Of a stretch of 64,000 bases of DNA, positions 49,162 through 61,818 are shown piece by piece (the first letter of the stretch is position 1; the number at the start of each line of letters is the position of its first letter). The notes beneath the pieces were generated by a model. The model did no database searches and was not told the DNA's origin. It saw nothing but the letters and a program-made list of their open reading frames with translations. Origin of the DNA: Onchocerca lupi (Eukaryota; Nematoda; Chromadorea; Rhabditida; Onchocercidae); contig JAOVVO010000284.1 in the NCBI GenBank assembly GCA_028564675.1, forward strand, positions 1-64,000. Reading direction: 5' to 3'. Both the position numbers and the translations under genes were made by a program.

Positions 49162-52100
49162 AAAGCGATGATACGAAAAGTTTTTCATCGAAAATTTCGA
49201 CATTTTCCATTGAATGTATATTTTTGATAAAAAGGCTTGATTAATTTATAAAAATGTTTTGTGTTTTTATTCATTTGAAATTTAATAATTCAATTGATGA
49301 TGAGGTTAAATGTCTCTGAGTTCATAGCCAAAATTCAAATTTATATCAAATTCGAAATAAAATTTATACTAATTTCAGATATTAGAAATTTATTTTTATC
49401 TAGCAATATTTGAAGAAAAAAATGCATAAATTAAAGAAAAATATTAAATACGATTTCCTTCTCATCATTTTTAATTTTTTGTTTCTTTTACTATCACTAA
49501 TTTTTCTCTTTTACTACCAGATAATTGCTTTTTTTTACTATCAGATAATTGCTAATCATTGCTTATTTACAAATGTCACGGCTGTTTTAATGATCATGTT
49601 CCTTTTCTCTTCATCTTTTTTATTATAAACTTTGTGAAAAATTGAAATTTTTGTTCCAAATTAGAAAAGTTCAATTCTCTCTTTTTTTTTTTTTTTTAAC
49701 TGACTGTGGAAATTTCTTAACTGATTTCAATATTCAAAACTGTAGTTTGAAAGAAAAAAAATTGTTTTCGATTTGAGCAATTGTAGGCATCAACAAAAAT
49801 TATATTATCTATTTGCATAGATCATTAATTTAATAAAATTATATGTGATAATTTAACTGATTTGGAGAAAAAAAAAACGGATGAATAAAGAAGTTCAAAA
49901 TTAAAATTTGAGCGAAAAGAAGAATTGAAAATTATGAAACTTTCCATAATTCAATATGCATCAATTAAAAATAATATTTTACTTTGCCATTTTAGCAATT
50001 ACATTGTTTTCTTTCATTCTCTTAAATTTTCTTCTTTTATTTCAAATGTTTATATTCGGATAATTATTAACTATTAGAGTTCATAGCTATGCGTTGTAAA
50101 ATAAATCGACGACAATTTTCGGTTTTATTTGCTTTTTTTTTTTTTTTTGCAAATATTTGAATAAATTAATTGTCTTATAGAATGGCTTTACAAAGTACGC
50201 AAAACTTTAGCCTATAAGTTATAAACCTTAGTCAAGTTTAATTTGTTAGTATAAAAGAGACGGTTAACGATTGAAAATGTTATCTTTGATACACGTACTC
50301 ACGTACGTCAGTAACAGAAGAGAAAAATAATACTTGAAGGTAGGTATTTTATTTACAATAGAGTAAGTAAACAATGTAAAGATAGCTTATCAGTCACAAT
50401 AATATCAACAAATGATTCCAACGAATGTTTAAAAAAAATTGATGATAAGAAAATACAATTTTGTTTTATGAATATTGAAAATTTAAAGGATAGATGACTT
50501 GTTTGTTTAATTTTTATAGAAATGCAAATTTTACTCAGGTATAATAATAAACTTCATCTTACATTTATTTCTTACTGTTTAATCATGAAGAATCAATGGT
50601 ACATTTTCTAATATTTTTTGAAAATTGAATTTCGAATTCTAAAAAAAAAAGACACAGTTTGTAAAAGAAAAATTAAGATGCGAGCAAAAAATTGAATCTT
50701 ATGATAAATATGATCAAAAATTGTGATAAAAATATGATAAAAATTATCATAAAAATTATGATAATATTTCTGGAATATTTAAATACTATTAAATTATTCC
50801 ATCGAGTGAAAACCATAATTAAATTTTGTTAAATTTAGCTGATCAATATTCTCTATTTTTTTGCATTTTTGTAAATTTATACGTATGAATTGTTCAGAAA
50901 TTATTGCATGTTTTCATATGAATTCATAATCTGATAGCTATCTAAAATCGAGTAAAGTAAAATTTCAACTTTATTATAACCATATCGGACAAGAAATTTT
51001 TTTCAATAATTGAAAAATTTAAAATAAATATTTACGACTGCTGAACAATTTCCGAAAATTTTAGCAAAATTTAAAATTTTGTAAATATTTTTTTGAGACA
51101 CCAAAAAAAAAAAAAAAAAAAAAAAATTCAAAATGCCGATATTTTTCGAGCAAAAATAATTTTACAAATTTTTAAGCTATAGACGAAATGTTATTCTTTG
51201 AATAATCATTTTTCTTCAATTTTCCCGGTTTTTTTTTTTTAGTTTTTTCGAAGTTTTTTATCTTTTTTAATCCGCAGGAAAAAAAAAGTAAGAAAAATGT
51301 GAAATTTTTGCATTCTGCTTTTCGGGTTTTATCATTTAGATGAATTAATCAATACTTTTCGTGAGATTATTGCATAATTTATTTGTTATGTCACAAAAAT
51401 CGATCAGTCAATCAATTAATTGGTCAATCAGCCGATCAATCAATCGATTCTCATTCATTCATTCATTATCATATTGAAGAATTAATGACTGCAATTAAAA
51501 AAAGTAATAGCAAAACAGAAGGAGAAGTTGAAAAGTGATGCAAAATTGTCTAAAAATTGATCCAGATGGAGTGGGTCAAAAATAAATGGAATTATAAATC
51601 ATACCTTAAATATACGATTTTGTTTACAAGAAGTACTGGCTCAATTTTAGGTCATTCATTCAAATCTATGTTATATTTTTATCAAATTTATCATTTTCAG
51701 TAAAATTACCGAAATTTTCCAAATGACATACCTGAAATACATCTATCTCAATTTTAATTATTTTAGATTTCATTTCCTATTTTATTTCATCGATCGATCT
51801 ATTCATTATTTATTTTCTCTTCGGTTATTTTCTCGTTTATTACGTAAGATGAAGTATGTGAAAATATATGTTATGATAATGTATGATTTTATTTTTTATC
51901 ATTAAAAATTGCGAAAAAATTAATAAATTTTTTGCCAAACTTTCTTTACGAAATGTTGCAATCATTTTAGTATAACAACGTAATTATCGAAGGAAACTTG
52001 TAGGAAAAAAACTTTATCATCACAATTTAAATCCGAATCCGAACGAAACCCAAACAAATTATAATAAATGGAACTCAAAAGATGGATTAAAATGACGATT

Positions 52101-53856
52101 TAACGAAAAGATGAAATTTGAAAATTTCATCTTTTTTAAAAATGAATTCTATATGTTTAAATTTTTTCAGCATATACCAATTGTATAAAGCAGAAGTTGA
52201 AATCTTAGTAGGGATAAAAAAATTTATTTAAAAAAATTATTAGTGCTTTTTAGAAGTTTTTTTTTCTCCTTAATTCCAGCTATATCATCCAGATAGCTAT
52301 CTTCAGCTCAGCTCGATCAATATATATTTACCTGATTTATGTCATTATTCAATTTCTAATAATATGAAAAATTAATTTTGCAAATTCGGATATTAAAATT
52401 TTACAAAATATATATAAATTAAAATGTCTATTTAAATAAATATACTCAAAAATAAATAAGATTAATTATCACTCTCTATAGAACTTTATAGGAAAATTAT
52501 TTTCATAGCATAGCAAATGAAAATTTTTATAAACAACGGAATTAAATTCATCATTTTCGATTATAAATCAGAAGAATTTTAAGAAAAAATGATGATGAAT
52601 TTGATAATTTAAATTTTTATTGGAGAAAATTCTTGTCAAATATATTATAAAATTAATGACGGTAAGATACACTACCTAAATGTCAAAAATCTATAAACCG
52701 TTCGAAATTTTAAGTAGTAAATAGAAGTAACATACATTATCGATTAGCAAAATTAACTGACTAAACATGAAAAGATAGAAATTCTTAGAATTTGATGGAT
52801 TGATAAAATGACATTTATATAAATTATCCAAACAAGATTCTAATAAGCTAATGTGAATTATCAACGAGATTCAATGTAATGTGAAAGAAATCATTTAAAT
52901 TATTGGGTATCAATCCGATAAAATTTGAAAATTCACATAATTTTTGAAAAAGTATAAATCTAAAAAAAAACTTTTTTTTAATTTAAATTTCATTAAAAAT
53001 TCAGAAAAAGTTACGAAATTTCTACGAAAAAAAAGGATAAGTTGAATTAAAGGACAAAAAATGTTATGAAATTCATTTTTTCACGATAAACTTTTAGAAA
53101 TCTAAAAAATATTATTCAAATATATATAAAGTTTGATTTTACATTAGCTTAAAGTTACTATATATGATATATGCAAAATAATTTTAAATTTCCTTTAATG
53201 ATATGCAAATTTTATTTTGCTATAAATATAAACAACTAATCAAATATTTCAATTATTGTTTATAAGTATCGAATATATACGTGTAGTTTTTGTGTGATAA
53301 TTGTGTCAATATTATTGTAATAAATAATAGAACCACGGAATTTCTCACATTTAAAGTGATAGGTATTGATTACTGTTAAATTTGGGGACATAATCATAAA
53401 TGCTTTTATTCAAAGTAATTCAGATTAATTTAATTAATGAAACTTTTAAGAGTTGAAAAAAACGAAAGAATTAGAGTCAATTACTCGAGATTTTTAGAAA
53501 CAATAGTCAAAAATATTTTTTTAGAAAAAATCTGATATCTGATACGTTATGAAATTAACAAAATTTATTTGGAAAAGTTATTCAATAAAATGCTATTAAT
53601 TTATAATTTTCTCGAAACATATAAATGAATCAAAAATTAATGAATAGAGAATGATTTTGATAATATTTATTAAGCGTTTGAATACAATATTTATCATCAA
53701 TAGAATGAAATATTTTTAATCTTGCCTTTTTTTAAGTCTTTCATTTACCATCGCTATCATCATTCCATCGAAATTAAAATTTTTTAACAATTTAAATTTA
53801 ATCATTTTTTGTTACAATTTAAATTTAAAAAAAAGTATGCAACGGTGAATGCTGAA
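49162..53856. other. Intergenic, no gene seen
   Basis: About 4.7 kb AT-rich. Contains a poly(A) run at 51102-51126 and a cluster of ATCAATC/GTCAATC words at 51400-51446. No coding evidence on either strand. Confidence 0.55.
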
Positions 53857-56800
53857 ATGACAACTGAAGATGAACGTCCATCGTGGATCGATTTCAAAAT
53901 TGGCCGAAGGTTAATTGTTATAATTTTCAAAATTAAATGCTTGCAATCTTAATCAAATCAATCGATAACTTCTTCATTTTTTTCTTTTTCTCCCTATCCT
54001 TTATTCTTTAAAAATTAGAAAAAATTTGTGCAAAAGATTGCGAAAGTTAATAGTAGTTTCTGGTAAAAGTTGCAGAATCGAAAAATAGATAAAATCAAAG
54101 AAAAATTTAAATATTTAAGTAAGAAATGAAAGAATCGGAAATCAATGAGCAAAATTCAGATTTGGTAAATGGAGAATAAAAAATAAATTAGATGAAGGTG
54201 GATTTGGGCAAATCTATCGTGTAGAACATGTTGAAGAACGTGGTCGATATGCTGCATTAAAAGCTGAACCTAATGATGTTGAAGGAGGTTCAGCCATTAA
54301 ACTCGAAGTATGTTAAATTTTTTTAAAGTTTATTTTCAAAAGTTTTAAATTTAAAAGTTAAAAGAAATTATAATAGCTGTATTTCATGTAAATTAAGGAA
54401 AAAAGTAATGTATTTTTATTAACTATATTCCAAAAATATCACGCCAAAGTTACATTCTTTTTCGTTTTTTTTTTTGATCGATTTTGATCGATTTTTCAGG
54501 AATGATAATTTCAAATCATGGTCGAGAAATTTTTTAATCTTTATTTTATTCTTAAAATTGTAATTACAAATTTCTGATAATGATTTGTTGCAAATTTTAG
54601 ATAATGACTATAATTTGTACAATCCTTAATTATAGGATGTAATTCGTAAAGTTATATAATTTATATTAATTTTTCAACGCATTTAAATTTTAAATATTCA
54701 GATTATGATAATAAACTTTCTAAATCGTGATGGTAATAAACCACATGTGGTGAAATTATATCATGCTGCAAAACATAAAAAATTTTCTTATATGATCATT
54801 ACATTACTTGGTAAAAATCTTCGAACACTTAAAGTAATTACATTTCATTTCGTTCGCTTTTTTTTTTTTTACTTTTCCTTTTTCATAATTCACAAAAATA
54901 AATAATTTATATGAGATTGGTCAGTTCAAAGCATTCATTATATTTCAATTCCAGAAAAAAAAAAAAAAAATAACCGATTTATACACTTCTAAAATCATTA
55001 ATGAAAATTGAAAATAATAAAAATTCAATAAATCATGCTAATTTTTTAAAATGACAACAACATAGCTATTTGTTATTTTATTTCCATCAATAGATAAAAG
55101 ATGAAAAATTTTCCTAGTTTGTTGAAATGTTTATTGTACTGATTCAAATTTTATCCCTTTTAAACTAACTATTCAAATAAAAGAACTAATTCATGCAAAT
55201 ACATAATATTTGAGTTTCTTGTTTTAAATAGCTAAACTTTTAAATGCATTTTTCAATAATAATAATAGTAGCTCTTTTCCTAAATTATGTTTACTATCGA
55301 AAATCTGAATTTCGAAATTTTAATTTTTGTTCAAACTATCTGCTAGCAAAGTAAAAAGGAAAAAGAAGAAAGAAATTAGTAAAAAGATGAAAAATAAACA
55401 ACCTTTTATTGTGATAAATTGAGATGAGTTGCCCGGAAGAACATCTATCGATGAAAACTTGGTCCCGTATTGGTATTCAATGTTTATACAGCATTAAATT
55501 ATTACATGATATTGGTTTTATACATCGTGATATTAAACCAGCTAATTTCGTGATGGGACATGAAAGTGACGTAGAAAAAGTTCGATGTGTTCACATTTTA
55601 GACTTTGGATTAGCACGGTGATTTTTTTCATTTTTTAAGCAAAAATTTTCAGTTTCCCAATTTATTTCACAGTGTAAGTAAGTTTCCAAAATTCGTTTGT
55701 TCAAAATTTTGAATCTTCAAAAGTTCTTAAACATGTGCCTTATCTATATAAGAACACGCGCCTATTTGCATGCAACGTTGCATCAAAATTTTAAAGCAGT
55801 GGTGAAGAACTGTAATGTTGCATCAAGAGTAATAACGAACTTTTACATTTTTATTTGTATAAATTTCTTCTTTTTAAAAGATTTCAAAAATAAATCTAAT
55901 TATATCGGAAAGATTCCAATAATTAATAGGAGAAAGAAATTAAATTCTTCAATGGAATTTTTTTTTTTGAAATAAGCAACAAATTATCTGGAATGTTAGT
56001 TGCATCAGATCAAATACCCGCATACATTCCAGTACTTCTAGTAATTTTCAAAAACAGTAGGATGAATTGATATCAAATTATCTTCATGTTGATAGGAAAA
56101 AAAAATAACTAATAAAATTTTTCAAAGTTTACTATGCATGAAATGCAGGATGAAAATTTTGTTTTTTCTTTAGTAAAATATCATCTTTGATTTGAAGTTT
56201 TAAATTAAATCTCTGCGAAAAAAAGAAAAACACAAAAAACAAAAAAAGAAAATTACTTATACAGTAGATTTCTATCGTATGAGATTAGTAACATATCACA
56301 TAGGTAATTTTATAACAAAGTTTTAGCAATTATGCTTTTGAAATTCACAAAGGTTATTGGATAGCACGACGAGCTCGACGTTCGGCGGAATTTCGTGGCA
56401 CAATGCGTTATTGTTCACCGTCAGTTCACGAAAAGAAAGAACAGGTTAAAATTTGGAATAAAAATTTAAGAGAAAATTTAGTAAATTGATAAATCAAAAA
56501 ATTAATCGATAAGTTATATATGTATACGTTATGCTAAGCTATTCATTACTACCTTTCATCTCTTTTCAGTTCTCATAAAATTTTCACATGATAAAATTAC
56601 ATAATTTTGCAATGTTGCAAAATATTCATTTATACGTCTTTCGTTTTTCAAAATAATTTTTCATTGAGCTTTTGTAACAGTAACATGAAAATCGTGAAAT
56701 ATGAAAAGTTTCAGGGACGTAAGGATGATCTTTGGTCATTAATCTATTTACTCATTGAAATGCATTGTGGTTTACCGTGGCAGCGTGAAAGAAATAAGGA

Positions 56801-57989
56801 ACAACTGGAAATTAAAAAAATGAATATAAGTGATAAAGATTTATTATGTCATTTTCCAGGTTTTGCGTCTTATTTGCGTCTTAATTAAAAGAAACGCAAT
56901 GAGTTGAAGTGAATTTGAAAAAAAAAAGCTAGAAGAATCTGAAAGATTTGTATCGATTAAATTTTTTGCAATTTATTGAAAAATATGTTCGCTAAAGTTT
57001 GTGTTATTTGAAAATGAACACATTTTGCAAATAATTTCAAACTGAATTTAATTAAACTTCAAAAAAAAAAAGAAAAATTAATCGAAATTTTTAAATTTAT
57101 TTAAATACACAAATTAATCTTTTCAAAATATCAAAAGTATTTTTTAATATAAATCATATTTTATTATTAGAATATCATTTTATAGAAGAATTACATCCAG
57201 TAGTATCACATTTACGGAATTTAAATTGCTACAATCGTCCTGATTACTCAATGATTCATAAATGCTTTCTTAAGTTAATTAAACGGATTCATGTAAGCTT
57301 TGATGATCGTTATGATTGGGAATCTGATTTAGAAGTTCAATATGTGGTCAGTTTTAAATTCTCATTGGCATAATTTTTTTTTTTTGAACGATAAAAAAAA
57401 TCGCATGACGAATGAGACTTTCGCTAATAGCAAAGTAATTAAATTTGACTATTTAGATAAAAAAAAAAAAAAAAAAGGAAGCCACATGTCTCATTTTAAT
57501 TTATTGATATTCTCAAAAAAATATCTTTCAATTAGAAAAACTATAAATTTTCTCAATTTTCTGCAATCGTCGAATTTTTTTATTTTTAGTTGAAACATCG
57601 AAAAAAAAGACCTGAATATGAGCATGCTGAAGAATTTTTTGCATCAGATCCTATTAAAGTTAATGGACCACCACCAACAGGAATAAATATACATAAAAGT
57701 CAATATTAATATTGTTTCATAAATTTTCATTTTATCTTATGTCATATTTTTTTTTTAAACAATTTCAATTTTTTTAAATATCAAAAAATATCATTGAAAT
57801 TTTGAAAAATTTTTATTCATTGTAATGATAAGGAATTTTTCTTTAAATTCATTCATTTTTAGTAAAAATTCAAATAAAAATGATAATCGAAGAATTTCAG
57901 GTTTTCCAGCAGAAGATTTAGAAGAAATGTTGATTAATAATTCACCATTGTTAAAAGCTAAAGCACAACATACTCCAGCAAAACATTGA
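53857..57989 (+). CDS. CK1/tau-tubulin-kinase-like protein kinase
   Basis: Serine/threonine protein kinase of the casein kinase 1 group, in the TTBK-like branch greatly expanded in nematodes. Exons: 53857-53909, 54160-54307, 54702-54833, 55424-55617, 56327-56444, 56715-56859, 57171-57346, 57590-57698 and 57901-57989. Phases agree and give 387 residues. Motifs in order: glycine loop LDEGGFGQIY, AALKAE with the ATP-binding Lys, HRDIKPANF catalytic loop, ILDFGLAR, RGTMRYCSP, and GRKDDLWSLIYLLIEM in the C-lobe. All catalytic residues are present. The acceptor before 55424 (AAATTGAG) is poor. Reading through the weak donor at 57699 ends the protein at 57709 (361 residues) instead, so two C-termini are possible; the last exon FPAEDLEEMLINNS is in frame and looks genuine. 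AATAAA near 58117. Probably active. Confidence 0.88.
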
Positions 57990-60900
57990 ATTGATGAAAA
58001 TTTGTGATCAAAAAAACAAAAATTATTGTTGATAATTTATTCATATAAAATTTTCGCAATATTAATTTTGAATTATTTTCAATTATGTTTCGAATGAATT
58101 AAAATTTTAAACAAATAAAATTTATAAACTAAAATTTGAGCCAATAGTATTTAGGAGTGATAGAAAAGGATGTTGATAAAAAGGGATTTATTGTTTGTGA
58201 TAGATTTTCCAATTGCCAAGAGAATCAATTAAGCCAGAAATATATGGCCAAAGATAATGAATTCTGCATCCCAGGATAATTAATTAGTCTTCTAATTAGT
58301 CTTTTTTTGGCATGGATTACATAAATTCAAATAATAATGTAGTACTGATTATAATAACATGTTCGGCACTAAAAAAATTTGTCTGATAAGCTTCAAACAA
58401 TTTACCTGGTCATTTAGCAACAATTTAGCAAATTGAATTCGCCGAGAATGTTTAGAATTAATTATTCGTTATATTTCGAAACTCAATTAATTATTGCTTC
58501 GAAAATCGAAAACAGACGAATTATTTATTTCCGAGCAAAAATTTCTTAATAAAATTAATAATAACAAATTATCTCTCCTAGTTTAAACTTTTGTTCAATT
58601 ACTATTAAATTAATATTAATCATTTCCAATCAATAAGAACATGAAAGTTGAATGGAAAATAATACTTTATAAATGATTAACATTATTTCACTCCAAATTA
58701 ATTAGACAAGAATAATTTCGCTGCGAACTAAAAAAATGAATAGAATTTGAAATAAATAATGAATTCTAAAATAATTAATGCTTGTTGAAATTTGCAAAAA
58801 AAAAAAATTAAGAAATTTTAATATTACAAATCATTTACATTTATATTCGATATACTTACTTAGGCATATTTTATTTAAATAATAACACTAAGATTGATAT
58901 GACATGGAAATATATCGTAGTTAAAAAATTGATTTATGATATTTTATATGTTGAAAAGTTAATGTCGGTAATACTTTGAATAGCCTAATTCGTAATATTT
59001 CAAGTTTTTCTTGTCATCATCAAATCTTTTTTTCGAACTTATACTCAAAAATCTAGATTAACAAAAGAATATAAATCGAAAAAAAAAAAAGAAAAAACTT
59101 AGCCAAGATAGAAAAAAATATTTTCAAATTAGTTTGTTTAATTTATATCCTGTAATTTAGACATGTTTATTTCTTGATCGAAATGAATAAATCTCTTTAT
59201 TATTATTATTCATCTCTCTATTATTATTATTATTCATAAATAACTAATTAATCCAAGATTTGCTTCTTTTTTTTCCCGTTTTTCCACTTTTTTCTTTTTT
59301 TTTTTGTCATTTTTTAAAATTTTATTTTGAAATTTCATATGCATTATTGGAGGATAGCATAGTTGCTTTTTTGGCTCTAAGAAAATTGCAACTTTAAATT
59401 TCTCATAAATTTATTTGCATTTTATTAGAAGTGAAAAAGAAAAAAAAAAAAAAAAAGACGAATTGGATAAATGGAAAGTCTTCAATGATTTTATAAATGA
59501 ATACAAATAATTTGAAGACATAATTTCATTTTGATACGAATGAAGGAATTATGTCTGCTGATTAACAAGTAATTACTTTCTAAAAATAAATGAAAAGTAA
59601 CGAAAAAAAGAAAAAAAAAACATGTTCTTTCACATTTTTTAATTTGAATACATTAATCGGTTATCGAAAAGAAAAAAAAAAAAAAACGAATTAATAATAT
59701 TATAAAGCATTTTTTCTGGATGTTAATTATGATTGAATTTTAATGTACCATAACATTCATGAATAACAAGAAAAAGGAAAAAGATTTGTTAAAGTAAATG
59801 TTTAATAAATTTTTAACATAGTGATGATATTTTTGATTAGTTTAAGCGTCATAGAAAATTTTTCAACGAACGATAGTTTTAGTTTTAAATAAAATTGAAT
59901 TGAAGTTATTTTTCAAAAACAAAAAAAAAAAAAAAAAAAACAAACGATAAAGTAGGTATGGATTGATAATAGATTTAAAAAAATGTGTTTTGCTTATTTT
60001 TCTTTATATATGATAAATAATTATTAATTATGAACTTTGATTTGCTTTCATTTTCCATGAAACATTTTTAGCTTTAGATAAAATTTGAAAAAAAAAAAAA
60101 ACAGCAAATTTAGAACTATAGAAATAGTTCATTCATCTTTGCTCTATCAAAATTTACAATAATTCAATTTTTTTTTCTCTCAAAATTTTATTGCATAATA
60201 AAAATTTCAAAAATTATTTGCCATAAAATTTGATTTTCTTTTTTTTTTTTTTTTTTTTTAAAAGAAAAAAAATATTGTTTGGAAAATGTATTTAAAAATC
60301 TTAATTATAAAATCGATTTTTTTTTTTTTTTTTTTTGATATAAAGGTTATTATTTTTTGATTTGTTAATTGCAATTTATCATCTTTTGCCAAAATTTTGC
60401 AAAATTTACAAACAGTTGTTTTTTAACACATTTCTTATCATTTGATCCAAGAGTTGTTTTCAGATTAATTGAATTATTTGAGTTTTTTTATTCTAATTAT
60501 TGATACTCATGAAATGTTTGATCATATTATTGATATTTTACTATTCTTTTATAACACTGTTTTTCAATCTTAAATTATATCGATGACATCATTGTTTACC
60601 AAATTTAAAACGTTTGTCGCAAGAAACTATGTTGATTACATCATCCCTAATTAGGTTTAAAACGTTTATCGAAAAGAAATTATTTATTTGTAACTTGCAA
60701 ATGTCATTTCCTTGCATGAAAAACATATTTTGTTGTATGCCTTTCTTTATTGAAATTTAAAAATTAATTCGCAAATTTTGCGATTTTATCAAATTAATAT
60801 CAATCCAATATAAAACTTCTAGGTTTTGGGGCTTTTTTTGAGCTAGAAATATCGAATTTGTGTATTTTTCGGCTTTTTCTTTTTGTTGTTTAATTTCAGA

Positions 60901-61366
60901 TTTTTAACTTTTTCGTATAGTTTTGTTTAAAGTATACAATTTGTAATTTTCACGTGCAGTTTTTCAAGCATAATTTCTTATCAAAATTGTAATGAAACTA
61001 AGTTTTTGTTTTAATTTTTTTGTTTCCGTGATTTTTCTTTTTTTTTTTTCTTCACTAAGGAAAAAAATTTTTAAGATTTTTGGTAAAATTTCGAAGTTTT
61101 TCTCATACCTAATGTAATTTAGTTTTTTATATTCTTTTAAATCTTATTAGAATCATTTTTTATTAAATTCATAGAAATAACGATATTTTTTCATCATATT
61201 CATGAGTTATTTATTCTGTTAAAATTGCGATAGCAAATAATTATTATCATTTAGTGTTGCAAGAAAAAAAAAAAAAAAAGAAAAAAGAAAGAGTTAACTT
61301 ATCGATTGTTTTGACAATATTTTTGAAACTTTGAAATGAAAAAAAAAATTTAAGACTTTAATAAAA
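57990..61366. other. Intergenic, no gene seen
   Basis: Homopolymer-rich spacer (poly(A) at 59919-59940, poly(T) at 60240-60259 and 60318-60336). TTATTATT clusters near 59198-59236. No gene supported. Confidence 0.55.
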
Positions 61367-61818
61367 ATGATCGTTTGGTGGGCCGCATTTCTTTGCAGTT
61401 TGCTAATGTATGCTAAAGCTGATGCAAAAATGGATTCTCCTGTTCCATTTCATAATAATCAAATTGAAGTATAGTTTTCAGTGCATTTTATTTTTTGCAA
61501 ATCGATATTTTACTTTAAATGCATATTTCTTCGATAAGTTATAATAAATTTGAAGATTTATGAAAATTTTATTTTCATAAAGTCAAAACTAATTTCTTTT
61601 TTTTTTTTTTACAAAAATTTAAGAAATGATTTCCAATTTTCTTCCTTAATTTTTTGACTTTTCTTTTTGGATTAATTTAAGACTTTCTTGTTAGATTAAT
61701 TTCGTTTTTGAATTTAAAGACAAAATTTTAGGAATTATTTCGAATTTTATACGGATCAAAACCGTTATTCTTGGTTCGAAGAAGTGATAATGAGCAGGAA
61801 AATACAGGATATCGCTGA
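61367..61818 (+). CDS. Short secreted peptide precursor
   Basis: Exon 1 at 61367-61468 starts with ATG and a signal peptide (WWAAFLCSLLMYAKADA), then KMDSPVPFHNNQIE. A GTATAG donor leads to an acceptor at 61730-61731. Exon 2 at 61732-61818 continues in phase 0 as ELFRILYGSKPLFLV, then the dibasic RR, then SDNEQENTGYR and stop. Total 62 residues. The size, signal and dibasic pair fit a neuropeptide or small effector precursor. An alternative frame in exon 2 is longer and Cys-containing, but it does not match the phase of exon 1. Family not recognised. Confidence 0.5.
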
